Virus record (IMG/VR): IMGVR_UViG_3300043409_000003
Location: 1 to 35,388 of that record
Strand: one strand, 5' to 3'
Length of the DNA stretch: 35,388 bases
From: a virus
Made by a program: the position numbers and the translations under genes. Positions 14,345 to 21,641 of the stretch are shown here, in pieces (the stretch's first letter is position 1; each line of letters opens with the position of its first letter). The notes beneath the pieces were generated by a model. That model saw nothing but the letters and a program-made list of their open reading frames with translations. It did not search any database and was not told the origin of the DNA.

Positions 14345-14948
14345 GGCATGGTTTCAAAGCAGGCTCGGTCGAGTTACCGCTAGTCGGGTGGCAGATGTAA
14401 TTGCCAAGACCAAATCAGGCTATTCCGCTAGTCGGGATAACTACATGGCGCAATTGATCTGTGAACGCCTAACTGGTCAACAAGGTGAATCGTTTACCAA
14501 TGCAGCTATGACTTGGGGAACTGAGACCGAGCCTTTGGCTAGATCGGCTTTTGAGGCTCATGCGGATGTAATGGTTGAGGAAGTGGGGTTTGTACCCCAT
14601 CCATCAATTGAAATGTCTGGCGCGTCTCCTGACGGGTTGGTGGGGCTGTTTGGTATGTTGGAGATTAAATGCCCTAACACAGCCACCCACATTGACACGC
14701 TGTTGACCCAGACTGTGCCAGGCAAATACATCACCCAAATGCAATGGCAGATGCGGTGCTGTGAACGCCAATGGTGTGAGTTTGTATCTTTTGACCCTCG
14801 TCTTCCCCAAGACCTTCAATTGTTTGTTAAAAGGGTTGAATTTGACCCTGAGTATGTATCAATGTTGGAGAAAGAGGTTATCCAGTTCTTAGCCGAGTTG
14901 GATGACAAAGTGAATAAATTAACTAATCTGAAAGTGAAAAATGTCTAA
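14325..14948 (+). CDS. YqaJ-like (lambda exonuclease family) recombination nuclease
   Basis: 207 aa from ATG 14325, with AAGGGG upstream. MDIQRSEAWFQSRLGRVTAS is the typical start; WGTETEPLARSAFE (about 64-76) supplies the first conserved acidic block; GASPDGLVG with MLEIKCP gives Asp 103, Glu 113 and Lys 115 of the PD-(D/E)xK site; YITQMQWQM provides the conserved Gln. It resects double strands 5' to 3' to make single strands for the ERF protein to anneal. The SSB-like gene follows with an 8-base overlap. Confidence 0.92.
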   Translation: MDIQRSEAWFQSRLGRVTASRVADVIAKTKSGYSASRDNYMAQLICERLTGQQGESFTNAAMTWGTETEPLARSAFEAHADVMVEEVGFVPHPSIEMSGASPDGLVGLFGMLEIKCPNTATHIDTLLTQTVPGKYITQMQWQMRCCERQWCEFVSFDPRLPQDLQLFVKRVEFDPEYVSMLEKEVIQFLAELDDKVNKLTNLKVKNV

Positions 14949-15159
14949 AACCCAATACGAAATTTCTGTCATTACTGGCAAATACACCAATAAAGACGGA
15001 CAAGAGAAAAACCGCTATCAGCGTATAGGCTCGGTAATCGAGACCAAGAACGGCCCAATGATCAAGTTTGACTGTATGCCCATTGTTGAGGGTGGGTGGT
15101 CTGGTTGGGCATATATGAACGCACCAAAGCCAAAGGCAGACTTTGATGATGACTTTTGA
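14941..15159 (+). CDS. Putative OB-fold single-stranded DNA-binding-like protein
   Basis: A 72 aa protein directly after the exonuclease. Its strands (ISVITGKYTNKDGQEKNRY, then RIGSVIETKNGPMIKFD) match a small phage family resembling an OB fold, and it ends KADFDDDF, an acidic tail finishing in Phe as in bacterial SSB C-terminal tips that recruit partners. With ERF and YqaJ it would complete a recombination set. The OB fold and SSB role are inference; I know of no direct evidence for this family. Confidence 0.5.
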   Translation: MSKTQYEISVITGKYTNKDGQEKNRYQRIGSVIETKNGPMIKFDCMPIVEGGWSGWAYMNAPKPKADFDDDF

Positions 15160-15454
15160 TCACCCAAGAGTAAGGCATAGCGACCCAATAACAAGTTGGG
15201 TGGCTGCGGGGTCTGCCAAAGACCTCGCCAAAGCCCACGCCACCAAAATCATCCAATGCCTCAAAGACCACGGAAGTCTGGGTAAGGATGGTATTGCTCA
15301 CTTCACGGGTCTAGATGCAAACCAAGTCGCTAGGCGGTTGCATGAGTTGGAGAGAGAGGGGGAAATCTGCTTAACTGGAAATGTGGTTAAGTCAAAATCT
15401 AACCGACTTGAAAGAGAATGGAAGATAACCCCAATCCAGAGGGAATTGCTATGA
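15146..15454 (+). CDS. Winged-helix DNA-binding protein
   Basis: 102 aa from ATG 15146 (or the adjacent ATG at 15149), overlapping the SSB-like gene by 14 bases. RHSDPITSWVAAGSAKDLA is a familiar phage opening. HATKIIQCLKDHGSLGKDGIA, then TGLDANQVARRLHELEREGEI and a short strand/wing ending in REWKI form a MarR/LexA-like winged helix. It is probably a transcriptional regulator or DNA-binding accessory of the early operon; the target is unknown. The stop overlaps the next start as ATGA. Confidence 0.72.
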   Translation: MMTFDHPRVRHSDPITSWVAAGSAKDLAKAHATKIIQCLKDHGSLGKDGIAHFTGLDANQVARRLHELEREGEICLTGNVVKSKSNRLEREWKITPIQRELL

Positions 15455-15711
15455 CACCAGATGAAATAATTGAGATGGCTATACAAGGTCATGCAAGCAC
15501 TCGTGATGCCATTCGTTGGGCAATGAACCAAGAGCGTGAGCGATTAACTGATGCCGCAATGAAAGCGGCTGAGAAAGCAGTTGATGTTGCCATTAAATTA
15601 GAGCGTGAGGCGTGTGCAAAGGTGTGTGATGTATTGGCATACCACCCTGAATTTGCCTCTGATGCAACTAAGTTAGCGGCTATGGCAATCAGAGCAAGGG
15701 GACAAGCATGA
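15451..15711 (+). CDS. Small helical protein of the EREACAKVCD...AIRARG type
   Basis: 86 aa from ATG 15451 behind GAGGG; an upstream in-frame ATG at 15418 lacks a ribosome site. It is almost entirely helical and Ala/Glu/Arg-rich; LEREACAKVCDVLA followed by LAAMAIRARGQA is the hallmark of a very common small phage protein class in betaproteobacterial phages, function unknown. A shorter relative is encoded at 10735-10941 on the opposite strand. ATGA overlaps link it to both neighbours. Confidence 0.72.
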   Translation: MTPDEIIEMAIQGHASTRDAIRWAMNQERERLTDAAMKAAEKAVDVAIKLEREACAKVCDVLAYHPEFASDATKLAAMAIRARGQA

Positions 15712-15929
15712 CACCAGAAGATGAAGAATTTGAACGAATTTCGCGTGAGATTAGACGCAATGCTGCTGAAGATGACGATATTCAAGACTATAAAAAGCCT
15801 TGGGTAGGGCTGACGGATGAGGAGATTGCAGATTGCGCTGAAAAAATGGAAGCATCAGACCCGACCGATAGTTTTTGGCGTGAATTTTTCAGAGGCATTG
15901 AAGCCAAACTCAAGGAGAAGAACACATGA
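15708..15929 (+). CDS. Small acidic protein with KPWVGLTDEEI motif, 73 aa
   Basis: A 73 aa, strongly acidic protein (MTPEDEEFERISREI, EDDDIQ). YKKPWVGLTDEEIADC is a short motif found again and again in small proteobacterial phage proteins, often at the end of early operons. The C-terminus WREFFRGIEAKLKEKN is helical. No function is known. ATGA overlaps with both neighbours show translational coupling. Confidence 0.7.
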   Translation: MTPEDEEFERISREIRRNAAEDDDIQDYKKPWVGLTDEEIADCAEKMEASDPTDSFWREFFRGIEAKLKEKNT

Positions 15930-16027
15930 TAGAGACAATCCTGACTATCTTTGTCTTGCTGTTCCTTGGCGCACTTGTAGGCGTAGGAATACTATTCGCT
16001 ATCCTTTGGTTTAGCCAAGAGAAGTGA
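15926..16027 (+). CDS. Tiny membrane peptide, 33 aa
   Basis: Starts at ATG 15926, with AAGGAG eight bases upstream and ATGA overlap with the preceding gene; stops at TGA 16027, directly abutting the stop of the convergent endolysin gene. The peptide is one hydrophobic helix (TIFVLLFLGALVGVGILFAI) flanked by MIETIL and a polar end WFSQEK. The excellent ribosome site makes it a real gene despite its size. Its role is unknown; a regulator of membrane function or lysis is possible. Confidence 0.65.
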   Translation: MIETILTIFVLLFLGALVGVGILFAILWFSQEK

Positions 16028-16627
16028 TTAGCCTAGAACCGCTAGAGCGTGTTGAACGTGCTTGATGCGGTCATCTAGCCCAATAGTGCCACCATTGATG
16101 ATCTTGGTGACTTTAGTGTAGTCAAGGGCATCCGCTGGAGCATTACAGTTGTGGGTAGACCAAAACCATCCCGCAGTAAGTGCGGCATATTTTGGATTAG
16201 AAGCCAGATCAGGGTTAGACACAAGATCCACACCCAATGCTTTACCAGCATGGAAATAGTTTGAGTAACCAGTAAGTTGAATACATCCACGCCCACGAAA
16301 ACGATAACCGTCACCAGAATTTTCGTCACGGTTGCCCATGCGAGAAGAATAGACCATATTTGCGATCTTTTTAGGATTTCCACCATATTCATTGGCTTTC
16401 TCCAAAGTGGGAAACCTTCTAGGCCACAGTTTCATTAGCGTTGCCGCCTTGTAGTTTAAGTTTTCCTCAAGGATGCGGAAGTTGCCACACTCATGGCTAC
16501 ATTGACCAATAAACATGGCTTTCTGGTTGTTTGAGGTCAGGTTAAAACGGGTAAATGTCTCATTCAAGGCATCCACCCATTCAGCACCAATGTGGAGTCT
16601 TTTCAGTTGTTCAGCGTTTACTGTCAT
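16028..16627 (-). CDS. Endolysin, GH19 chitinase-like muramidase
   Basis: A 199 aa protein, the last gene of the long leftward operon. FIGQCSHECGNFRILEENL places the catalytic Glu at residue 46 and a second acidic pair at 54-55; GYRFRGRGCIQLTGYSNY is the GH19 substrate-cleft signature, and GWFWSTHNCN with KIINGG are conserved later blocks. It degrades peptidoglycan in the periplasm. No signal peptide or N-terminal anchor is seen, so it should need a holin. It overlaps the spanin gene by 17 bases. Confidence 0.93.
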   Translation of the reverse strand: MTVNAEQLKRLHIGAEWVDALNETFTRFNLTSNNQKAMFIGQCSHECGNFRILEENLNYKAATLMKLWPRRFPTLEKANEYGGNPKKIANMVYSSRMGNRDENSGDGYRFRGRGCIQLTGYSNYFHAGKALGVDLVSNPDLASNPKYAALTAGWFWSTHNCNAPADALDYTKVTKIINGGTIGLDDRIKHVQHALAVLG

Positions 16628-17111
16628 TTACTTTCTCCATTACTGCTTGGTAGGCTGATATACACGCATTTAACTGCAATGTGTTTCTATCCCCTTGGGC
16701 TACTATTTCTGCGATGGCGGAGAGGGTTTGTCGCTCTGCTTCGTCAGCAGTTGAGTTAGCCTGTCCGTTAGGTTGGCTTCCCGCTTTTGCGCTATCTCCG
16801 TTGGCAACGGGGGTACTTGAACTGGTTTGTATACAACTTGTGGACGGGAGGCGCACCCTACCAGCACGAATAGCACGATCAAGACTAGACTGTTTTTCAG
16901 TAATGGCATTGTTAGCCTCCAAAAGTTTTGATGATTGGTCATTTAATTGTTTGGCAAGTTCTTGCTCTTTTACACGGGATTCCTCGTTCTTGACAGCAAT
17001 CTCTGCTTGCATCTCAGCATCACGCTCATCCCACCCTTTATGGTGTCCATAGAAATAGACGCTCACAGCCACCAAGATAGCACCCAAGATAACCCAAGGA
17101 TTAGGAATCAT
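16611..17111 (-). CDS. Rz: Inner-membrane spanin (Rz-like)
   Basis: A 166 aa protein with one N-terminal membrane helix (WVILGAILVAVSVYFYGHH, about 6-24) followed by a long charged coiled coil (DERDAEMQAEIAVKNEE onward) reaching into the periplasm: the Rz layout. It lies between the holin candidate and the endolysin, and an outer-membrane lipoprotein frame (16703-16909) is embedded within it. Together they fuse the two membranes in the final step of lysis. The call rests on topology and context; spanin sequences are poorly conserved. Confidence 0.85.
   Translation of the reverse strand: MIPNPWVILGAILVAVSVYFYGHHKGWDERDAEMQAEIAVKNEESRVKEQELAKQLNDQSSKLLEANNAITEKQSSLDRAIRAGRVRLPSTSCIQTSSSTPVANGDSAKAGSQPNGQANSTADEAERQTLSAIAEIVAQGDRNTLQLNACISAYQAVMEKVNDSKR
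16703..16909 (-). CDS. Rz1: Outer-membrane spanin lipoprotein (Rz1-like), embedded in Rz
   Basis: 68 aa from ATG 16909, preceded by a strong GGAGG site; an upstream in-frame ATG at 16942 lacks one. The signal peptide MPLLKNSLVLIVLFVLVGC carries a lipobox LVGC with Cys at residue 19, so the mature lipoprotein is about 50 aa. It is Pro/Gln-rich at first (VVYKPVQVPPLPTE), as is usual for Rz1. The whole gene sits within Rz in a different frame, the classical lambda-type arrangement. Confidence 0.88.
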   Translation of the reverse strand: MPLLKNSLVLIVLFVLVGCASRPQVVYKPVQVPPLPTEIAQKREANLTDRLTQLLTKQSDKPSPPSQK

Positions 17112-17614
17112 TGTTCAGCCTTTGCTAAAGCCCGTTCATTGGCTATATTCTCTTTCTCAGGGTCAACATAGTCAGGTGGCGTAGTAGGGGGTGGTGGCGC
17201 TCTCCATTCCTCATCCAAGACAGGATTTATCCATGTAGGTAATGCACCTGAAGGAGAAGTCCAAGTAGAGGTGCTAGGGGGCGTAGGGGGTGGTGTAGGG
17301 GTGCTAGGAGGGGGTGGAGGTGGTGCAGTAGAGGATAGTTTCTCAGAGACAGTCTGAACACCCTTACGACTCATCACGCCACCAATGCCACCAACAATGA
17401 GCAAAACAATGTCGTTTAGCATTTTGGCAAACGCTTGGTCAATCGGAGCCATGCTCTTGATAGGCTGGACTACAAAGGCTAGGCTATACAGCATAAAGAT
17501 AACGATACCAGCAAGGATGATTGTTACAATTAGGACTACGCAAGCCCAAACTCGTATCTCAATTTCCTCTTGGCTCAGAAGCCGATTGATTTGGAATTTG
17601 TGGTGGTTGGACAA
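17108..17614 (-). CDS. Holin candidate: two-helix membrane protein with Pro-rich tail
   Basis: A 168 aa protein next to the spanin pair (ATGA overlap). Two hydrophobic helices, VWACVVLIVTIILAGIVIFM (about 22-41) and DIVLLIVGGIGGVMS (about 68-82), are followed by a cytoplasmic or periplasmic Pro-rich region (PPPPPPSTPTPPP and APPPPTTPP, about 99-155) and a charged end. The two-helix topology and the place in the lysis block make it the best holin candidate. The long Pro-rich tail is unusual for a holin, so another membrane role is possible. Confidence 0.5.
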   Translation of the reverse strand: MSNHHKFQINRLLSQEEIEIRVWACVVLIVTIILAGIVIFMLYSLAFVVQPIKSMAPIDQAFAKMLNDIVLLIVGGIGGVMSRKGVQTVSEKLSSTAPPPPPPSTPTPPPTPPSTSTWTSPSGALPTWINPVLDEEWRAPPPPTTPPDYVDPEKENIANERALAKAEQ

Positions 17615-17780
17615 TGTTTTTCTCCAATATAGGTGCTACGAGGTAATCAGGACAATCTTGGGTGAATTGGCAGTCAGGGCGTTGGCAACGCTTGGCAGAG
17701 AAGTGCTTTGGGTCTTGGCAAAAATACCGATAGCGGTCTTCGCAACCAACTAAAAGCATAAGCACCAATAAATACTTCAT
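17559..17780 (-). CDS. Small cysteine-rich lipoprotein
   Basis: A 73 aa protein with a very short signal peptide and lipobox: MKYLLVLMLLVGC, Cys at residue 13. The mature part holds four further cysteines (YFCQDP, KRCQRPDCQF, QDCPDY) that could form disulfides in the periplasm. It overlaps the holin candidate by 56 bases and the preceding small gene by 4 bases. Similar short Cys-rich lipoproteins occur in lysis regions of betaproteobacterial phages; the function is unknown (superinfection exclusion or envelope role possible). Confidence 0.7.
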   Translation of the reverse strand: MKYLLVLMLLVGCEDRYRYFCQDPKHFSAKRCQRPDCQFTQDCPDYLVAPILEKNIVQPPQIPNQSASEPRGN

Positions 17781-17944
17781 TTAGATTCTTTCAGTTCTTG
17801 TTTCAACTTGCGTAACTCTTTCATCTCTCGTTTTAGTTGTGCTTTCATGTAAAGAGTCTCCACATAAGCCATTGAGGTTGCACCTACGACAACACAAAGC
17901 ATCACTCCGATTAAAACCCACCAGATAAGTTTTGCAGTTGCCAC
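17777..17944 (-). CDS. Small membrane-anchored coiled-coil protein, 55 aa
   Basis: Starts at GTG 17944 inside the end of the upstream gene (34-base overlap) and ends in an ATGA overlap with the lipoprotein gene. One membrane helix (LIWWVLIGVMLCVVVGATSM, about 6-25) is followed by a Lys/Glu-rich helix (KREMKELRKLKQELKESK). The layout is that of a small lysis accessory such as an XhlA-like or holin-antiholin partner. It was overlooked at a 60-residue cut-off but has continuous coding and coupled ends. Confidence 0.65.
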   Translation of the reverse strand: MATAKLIWWVLIGVMLCVVVGATSMAYVETLYMKAQLKREMKELRKLKQELKESK

Positions 17945-18600
17945 ATCAGCCACCCAAATATCAATGAAATAAACACAATAGCAACCCCTCCACTTACTAA
18001 CTCAATGACAAATATTTCTTGTTGTTCTTGTTCCCATCTTTGTTTTCTTAACTTCTTAACTTCTTCTGATCTAGCCCATTCTTGCTCTTGTTGAATTTTT
18101 GCATACATCTTTAGAAACCTTGTATATATCGCCTTGAGTTCTGCTGGCGCATATACAGTCATTTGCTCACGAATTTGTGCATCAAGGTTTTCCATTTGGA
18201 GTTCCACCAAGGCGCGTTCAATAGCCTTTTTAGAAGTATTTTGAGTTGGGTCATAGTGTTCCTTAGACTCTGCTTCCAAAGAAGCGTAATGGTTTTTTAA
18301 TTGGGCTTGTATATCAAAGAAGTTTCCTAGTTGGACACCAACATTGTTGATGACTTCCAACTCCATAGTTTCATAGGATTGTTGTTTTTTAAGGGCTTTC
18401 GCTTTTGCCACAGGCTTGGTTTCGGAGGGCTTGCTAGGCTTGCCAAACAAACCAATAAGCCAATCCCACAACCCTTTGAGAGCCTTAACATCTTCCAAAA
18501 CTCCTTCGGCAGTTGCTTTTGCACCTTCAAGTTGCATTCTGCCTTCGTGAAGCATAGAGCACCCCTGCTTGATAGCAGAGACAGCCCCTTGTGCCAACAT
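17911..18600 (-). CDS. Membrane-associated helical phage protein, 229 aa
   Basis: Begins MLAQGAVSAIKQGCSMLHEG, with an amphipathic helix and a GLWDWLIGLFG segment, continues as long charged helices (EEVKKLRKQRWEQEQQE) and ends with a C-terminal membrane helix (VSGGVAIVFISLIFGWLMW, about 203-221). Proteins with this beginning are frequent and unannotated in aquatic phage genomes, near the fibre and lysis genes. It may link tail or lysis functions to the membrane. I do not recognise a named family. Confidence 0.6.
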   Translation of the reverse strand: MLAQGAVSAIKQGCSMLHEGRMQLEGAKATAEGVLEDVKALKGLWDWLIGLFGKPSKPSETKPVAKAKALKKQQSYETMELEVINNVGVQLGNFFDIQAQLKNHYASLEAESKEHYDPTQNTSKKAIERALVELQMENLDAQIREQMTVYAPAELKAIYTRFLKMYAKIQQEQEWARSEEVKKLRKQRWEQEQQEIFVIELVSGGVAIVFISLIFGWLMWQLQNLSGGF

Positions 18601-18622
18601 GAGTAAGCTGAATGGGTCAATG

Positions 18623-18820
18623 TCACACCCCGATTAGTTTCTTGACAAACTCGGCAGCTACGCCAGGCCCTAGCAAGACGCAAGCAATAACCGCATAAAG
18701 CAAATACTCTATCTTGGTCATGCGCTTTTCACCCGTAGATAAAGACTCATCTATGCGCTTGTATCTTTCCGAGCACAGAACTTCGTGAATCGCTAGGCGT
18801 GTCTCAGTATCCTCAAGCAT
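18623..18820 (-). CDS. Small XhlA/holin-like membrane protein, 65 aa
   Basis: A polar, charged N-terminal helix (MLEDTETRLAIHEVLCSERY, then KRIDESLSTGEKRM) is followed by one C-terminal membrane helix (IEYLLYAVIACVLLGPGVAA, about 37-56) and a short basic tail. This resembles XhlA-type proteins that sit beside holins. It overlaps the preceding small tail gene by 8 bases. A role in lysis timing is inferred from topology and neighbourhood. Confidence 0.65.
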   Translation of the reverse strand: MLEDTETRLAIHEVLCSERYKRIDESLSTGEKRMTKIEYLLYAVIACVLLGPGVAAEFVKKLIGV

Positions 18821-18977
18821 CTAACTGCTCTTGAGTAGGTTTATCCAATGTTGGGTGTTCCCACTTGGCTATGTAATCGCCTTTGCCGTCAGAGTCGTTT
18901 TGTAGTGTGATTACAGTCAAGAAATCCTGTTGCGTAAGGCTAGGATATAGAACCATGATTTTTTCGTATAATGTCAT
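18813..18977 (-). CDS. XkdW-like small protein, 54 aa
   Basis: ATG 18977 to TGA 18813, one base after the fibre stop. VLYPSLTQQDFLTVITLQND then YIAKWEHPTLDKPTQEQL matches the short XkdW-type proteins encoded just downstream of phage fibre genes. Their function is not established; a fibre-assembly role is often assumed. It overlaps the next gene by 8 bases. The protein is below the 60-residue limit but clearly conserved in layout. Confidence 0.75.
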   Translation of the reverse strand: MTLYEKIMVLYPSLTQQDFLTVITLQNDSDGKGDYIAKWEHPTLDKPTQEQLDA

Positions 18978-18978
18978 A

Positions 18979-19812
18979 TTAAGCCGCTTTTACTAAAACT
19001 GCTTGAAACCAAGTAGAACTTGGGCCAGGGTTAATTGTGTTTGTTCCTGTTCCACCTTCAAAAAGATAAAATCCAATATAGTCTGTTGAACCATTTAAAT
19101 ATAAAAGAGCAGAAACCATAGAGCCTGTTGCAGTAGCAGTTGTATTATCTAGCCCTTGTTTGAATAAAGAACCATTTTTATAAACACCACATATTGCTCT
19201 AGTAAAAGTTGTTCCAGAACCAAGAGACCATGTTCCATTAACTTGGTAATAACCAGCAATAGTAGGCAAAAAAGAATAAGCGGGATTGCTTCCTACTGTG
19301 CTTCCTGTGTTATTAAAGTTTGAATTTGTATCAAACTCTTCTGTATTTGCGGGAACAATTGTCCATGTAGAGGCAGTTGCACTAAAACTTGCACTCGGGT
19401 AAGCACTAAACGCTGGCCCGTTACCCACCACATTAGTACCCAAACCCGCTTGCGGTAATCCAGTACAGTTAGTTAATACACCGCTTGCTGGTGTTCCTAG
19501 TGCTGGGGTCACCAAGGTGGGAGAGGTAGCCAATACATTGTTACCAGTACCCGTATTAGTAACGCTTACAAGATTTTTAGACGCATCTGTTGCCACCGCG
19601 CTAGAGGCTGTCAAAGTGGTATCCCTAGTGCCTTGGGCAAAAATAATCCGAGCCGTTGTGGTAGTTTGTCCGTCCTTGGTGATGGCGGTTGTTAAACCAG
19701 TAGCCAAGTCAGTAGTCAGAGAATTAAACGCTGAAGACGATATGACTGTGCCTGCTACTACTGGTTGACCAGTAGTGTTGATGGTGAATGTTCCACTTCC
19801 GTTGTACGACAT
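18979..19812 (-). CDS. Second tail fibre / minor tail protein with C1q-like end
   Basis: A 277 aa protein. MSYNGSGTFTINTTGQPVVAG with VISSSAFNSLTTDLATGLTT is a common phage fibre N-terminus. A Thr/Gly-rich shaft (SPTLVTPALGTPASGVLTN) leads to a C-terminal beta domain (about 130-277; FDTNSNFNNTG, AGYYQVNGTWSL, YLNGSTDYIGFYL) with the pattern of C1q/TNF-like trimeric jelly-rolls that bind surface glycans. It is probably a second receptor-binding protein, distinct from the long fibre crossing the window ends. Confidence 0.72.
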   Translation of the reverse strand: MSYNGSGTFTINTTGQPVVAGTVISSSAFNSLTTDLATGLTTAITKDGQTTTTARIIFAQGTRDTTLTASSAVATDASKNLVSVTNTGTGNNVLATSPTLVTPALGTPASGVLTNCTGLPQAGLGTNVVGNGPAFSAYPSASFSATASTWTIVPANTEEFDTNSNFNNTGSTVGSNPAYSFLPTIAGYYQVNGTWSLGSGTTFTRAICGVYKNGSLFKQGLDNTTATATGSMVSALLYLNGSTDYIGFYLFEGGTGTNTINPGPSSTWFQAVLVKAA

Positions 19813-19821
19813 GGTTTTTCC

Positions 19822-21639
19822 TTATTTTGACAATGCTTTGGTTAAAGCGTCATACTTAACTGCTTCTTCAACTTGTTTACTTAGTTGGCTTGTTTCTACC
19901 ATTTCTGACGCAGTTTTAGCAAGAGGGAAATGCAACTTGGCTAGTTTATCCAATCCCCTCATTACTACATTACCAGAATTAGAGTAATTTACAGAGCCTG
20001 GCGGTTTTACCAAAGCATCTTTTACCGCATCTCTTACCTCAACCAAAGTCTCTCGACCTTGTTTGCCAAACATATAAGTCAATTTATCTTCGCGGTCTAG
20101 CGTATCAATGGCGTTATTGAGTTTTGCAAAGGATAGTTGACCACTAGAGTTTTTGGTAAGTTGGTCTTTTAAATACTGAATGGTTTGCCCTTGTAACTCA
20201 GCATAAGCCTGTTGACCTTCTGTGCCACCCTTTTTCAAGAGTTTGGTAACAGTTCTCATTTCCTCTAAAGAACCATCTAAAACCACATGGCTAAATACAT
20301 CGTCTAGGGCAACGGCTCGGTCTTTATATCCTCCGCGAGTGCCTAAGAGTTTTGCCACCCGATAGGTGTTTTCAAAATCATTGCCTAACTGTTTGCGTTG
20401 CGTTCTAGCTGCGCGGTACAGATCACCGCCCACACCTTCAGTCATGTCATTTATAACGTCCTTAACTTGCTTCATAAATGTGCCAGAGGGTTTTCCAGCC
20501 TCACCCAATAAACCAGCAGATTTATACAATTCTTCTAAATCATCAATGGTAATTTGCCCATCTTTTATCTTTTTCAAAGCATCCAAGTCTGCTTTAATTG
20601 ATTTAATCTCAGGAACAGAAATAGATTTTCCCGCATTAGTTTCTAACCATTGATCAAGTTTGGTGGTATCTACCACTTGCTTGGTCTCACCCGCTTCCCT
20701 TGCCTTTTGGTAAGCATCATCAACCAATGATTTTTTATCATCAAACTGCTTGACTATGGTTTTGTCAACAATAGAACCAACCTTGCGATAGGCGGTAGGG
20801 TCGGCAAACTCTGCGCCTGTCTCATTAGACAATTGCTCAAAACGCCTCAAAATATCGCCTTTTTGACCTTCTTTGAACTGAATCAAAGCCTTGGCTAACT
20901 CTGGCTTTTCTTTAGCAATGTCAGACTCAAACTGCAATTGACCTAAGTCTTGGGTTTTTTCGCCCTTGGTTAAACGAATACCTTGCTCTTTCGCTCTGAT
21001 CTCTCTTGCTAATGGTTCGTCCACAGTAGCTGCGCCCATGCCTTGCATCTTAGGCTCTGGGGTTTTTAGGAGTGCAGCCATCTTTTGTGCGGTAGTGCTT
21101 GGGGCAACCAAAGAAGATGCTTGGCGCACCGCAGGCCCTGTCAGCGTAGAAAGTGCTGTTCCTGCGCTTGTTAACGGAGTGGGTGGTAATGAACCTAAAA
21201 CCTTTGCCATTGTGTCAACAATAGCAGGCCCTGTCTCCGTTCTTGGTTGATAAAACTGCGCCTCTGCCGTTTTTTGTGCTTCTAAACCACGTTGTGCGCT
21301 TGTCTCATTTAATGGGTAACCGCCTAAAAATCGAGCAACTGGGCCTGCCACCATTTTACCTAAACCGCCAACAACAATCGCAGGCGTTTCAAGCGTACCC
21401 ATAACGCGGTCTTGCATGGTTGGCTCTGGTCGCGCTACCGAGGTGCTAACTTGACCAGGTATCTGGCTTGCCATCTGTTGAGGCGCAACCATAGGAGTGG
21501 CAGTCAGCCCAATTTGTTTGTAAAACTGGTCTTTGGGTATATCAGCGTAAAACTTTTGATGCAAAGCATCAGCCAATGCCATATCGGGCATATCGTTGTA
21601 TTGCGGATATTGACTGCGTACTTCTGCTAGTGATGCCAT
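19822..21639 (-). CDS. Probable ejection (internal virion) protein
   Basis: A 605 aa protein. The N-terminal SLAEVRSQYPQYNDMPDMALA with ADALHQKFYADIP is a short module that I associate with phage internal and ejected virion proteins; it is followed by Ala/Pro/Gly-rich sequence and long helices (about 200-580). There is no membrane segment except a weak glycine-rich stretch near 90-105. It lies with two similar genes after the tail hub, the position of ejection proteins in P22-like phages. Function is inferred from synteny and composition. Confidence 0.55.
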   Translation of the reverse strand: MASLAEVRSQYPQYNDMPDMALADALHQKFYADIPKDQFYKQIGLTATPMVAPQQMASQIPGQVSTSVARPEPTMQDRVMGTLETPAIVVGGLGKMVAGPVARFLGGYPLNETSAQRGLEAQKTAEAQFYQPRTETGPAIVDTMAKVLGSLPPTPLTSAGTALSTLTGPAVRQASSLVAPSTTAQKMAALLKTPEPKMQGMGAATVDEPLAREIRAKEQGIRLTKGEKTQDLGQLQFESDIAKEKPELAKALIQFKEGQKGDILRRFEQLSNETGAEFADPTAYRKVGSIVDKTIVKQFDDKKSLVDDAYQKAREAGETKQVVDTTKLDQWLETNAGKSISVPEIKSIKADLDALKKIKDGQITIDDLEELYKSAGLLGEAGKPSGTFMKQVKDVINDMTEGVGGDLYRAARTQRKQLGNDFENTYRVAKLLGTRGGYKDRAVALDDVFSHVVLDGSLEEMRTVTKLLKKGGTEGQQAYAELQGQTIQYLKDQLTKNSSGQLSFAKLNNAIDTLDREDKLTYMFGKQGRETLVEVRDAVKDALVKPPGSVNYSNSGNVVMRGLDKLAKLHFPLAKTASEMVETSQLSKQVEEAVKYDALTKALSK

Positions 21640-21641
21640 AG

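Noticed and set aside
18327-18683. 118-codon minus-strand frame across two small genes
   Set aside because: It covers parts of the 229 aa and 65 aa genes in another frame with Cys/Trp/Arg-rich, patternless sequence; it is a shadow.
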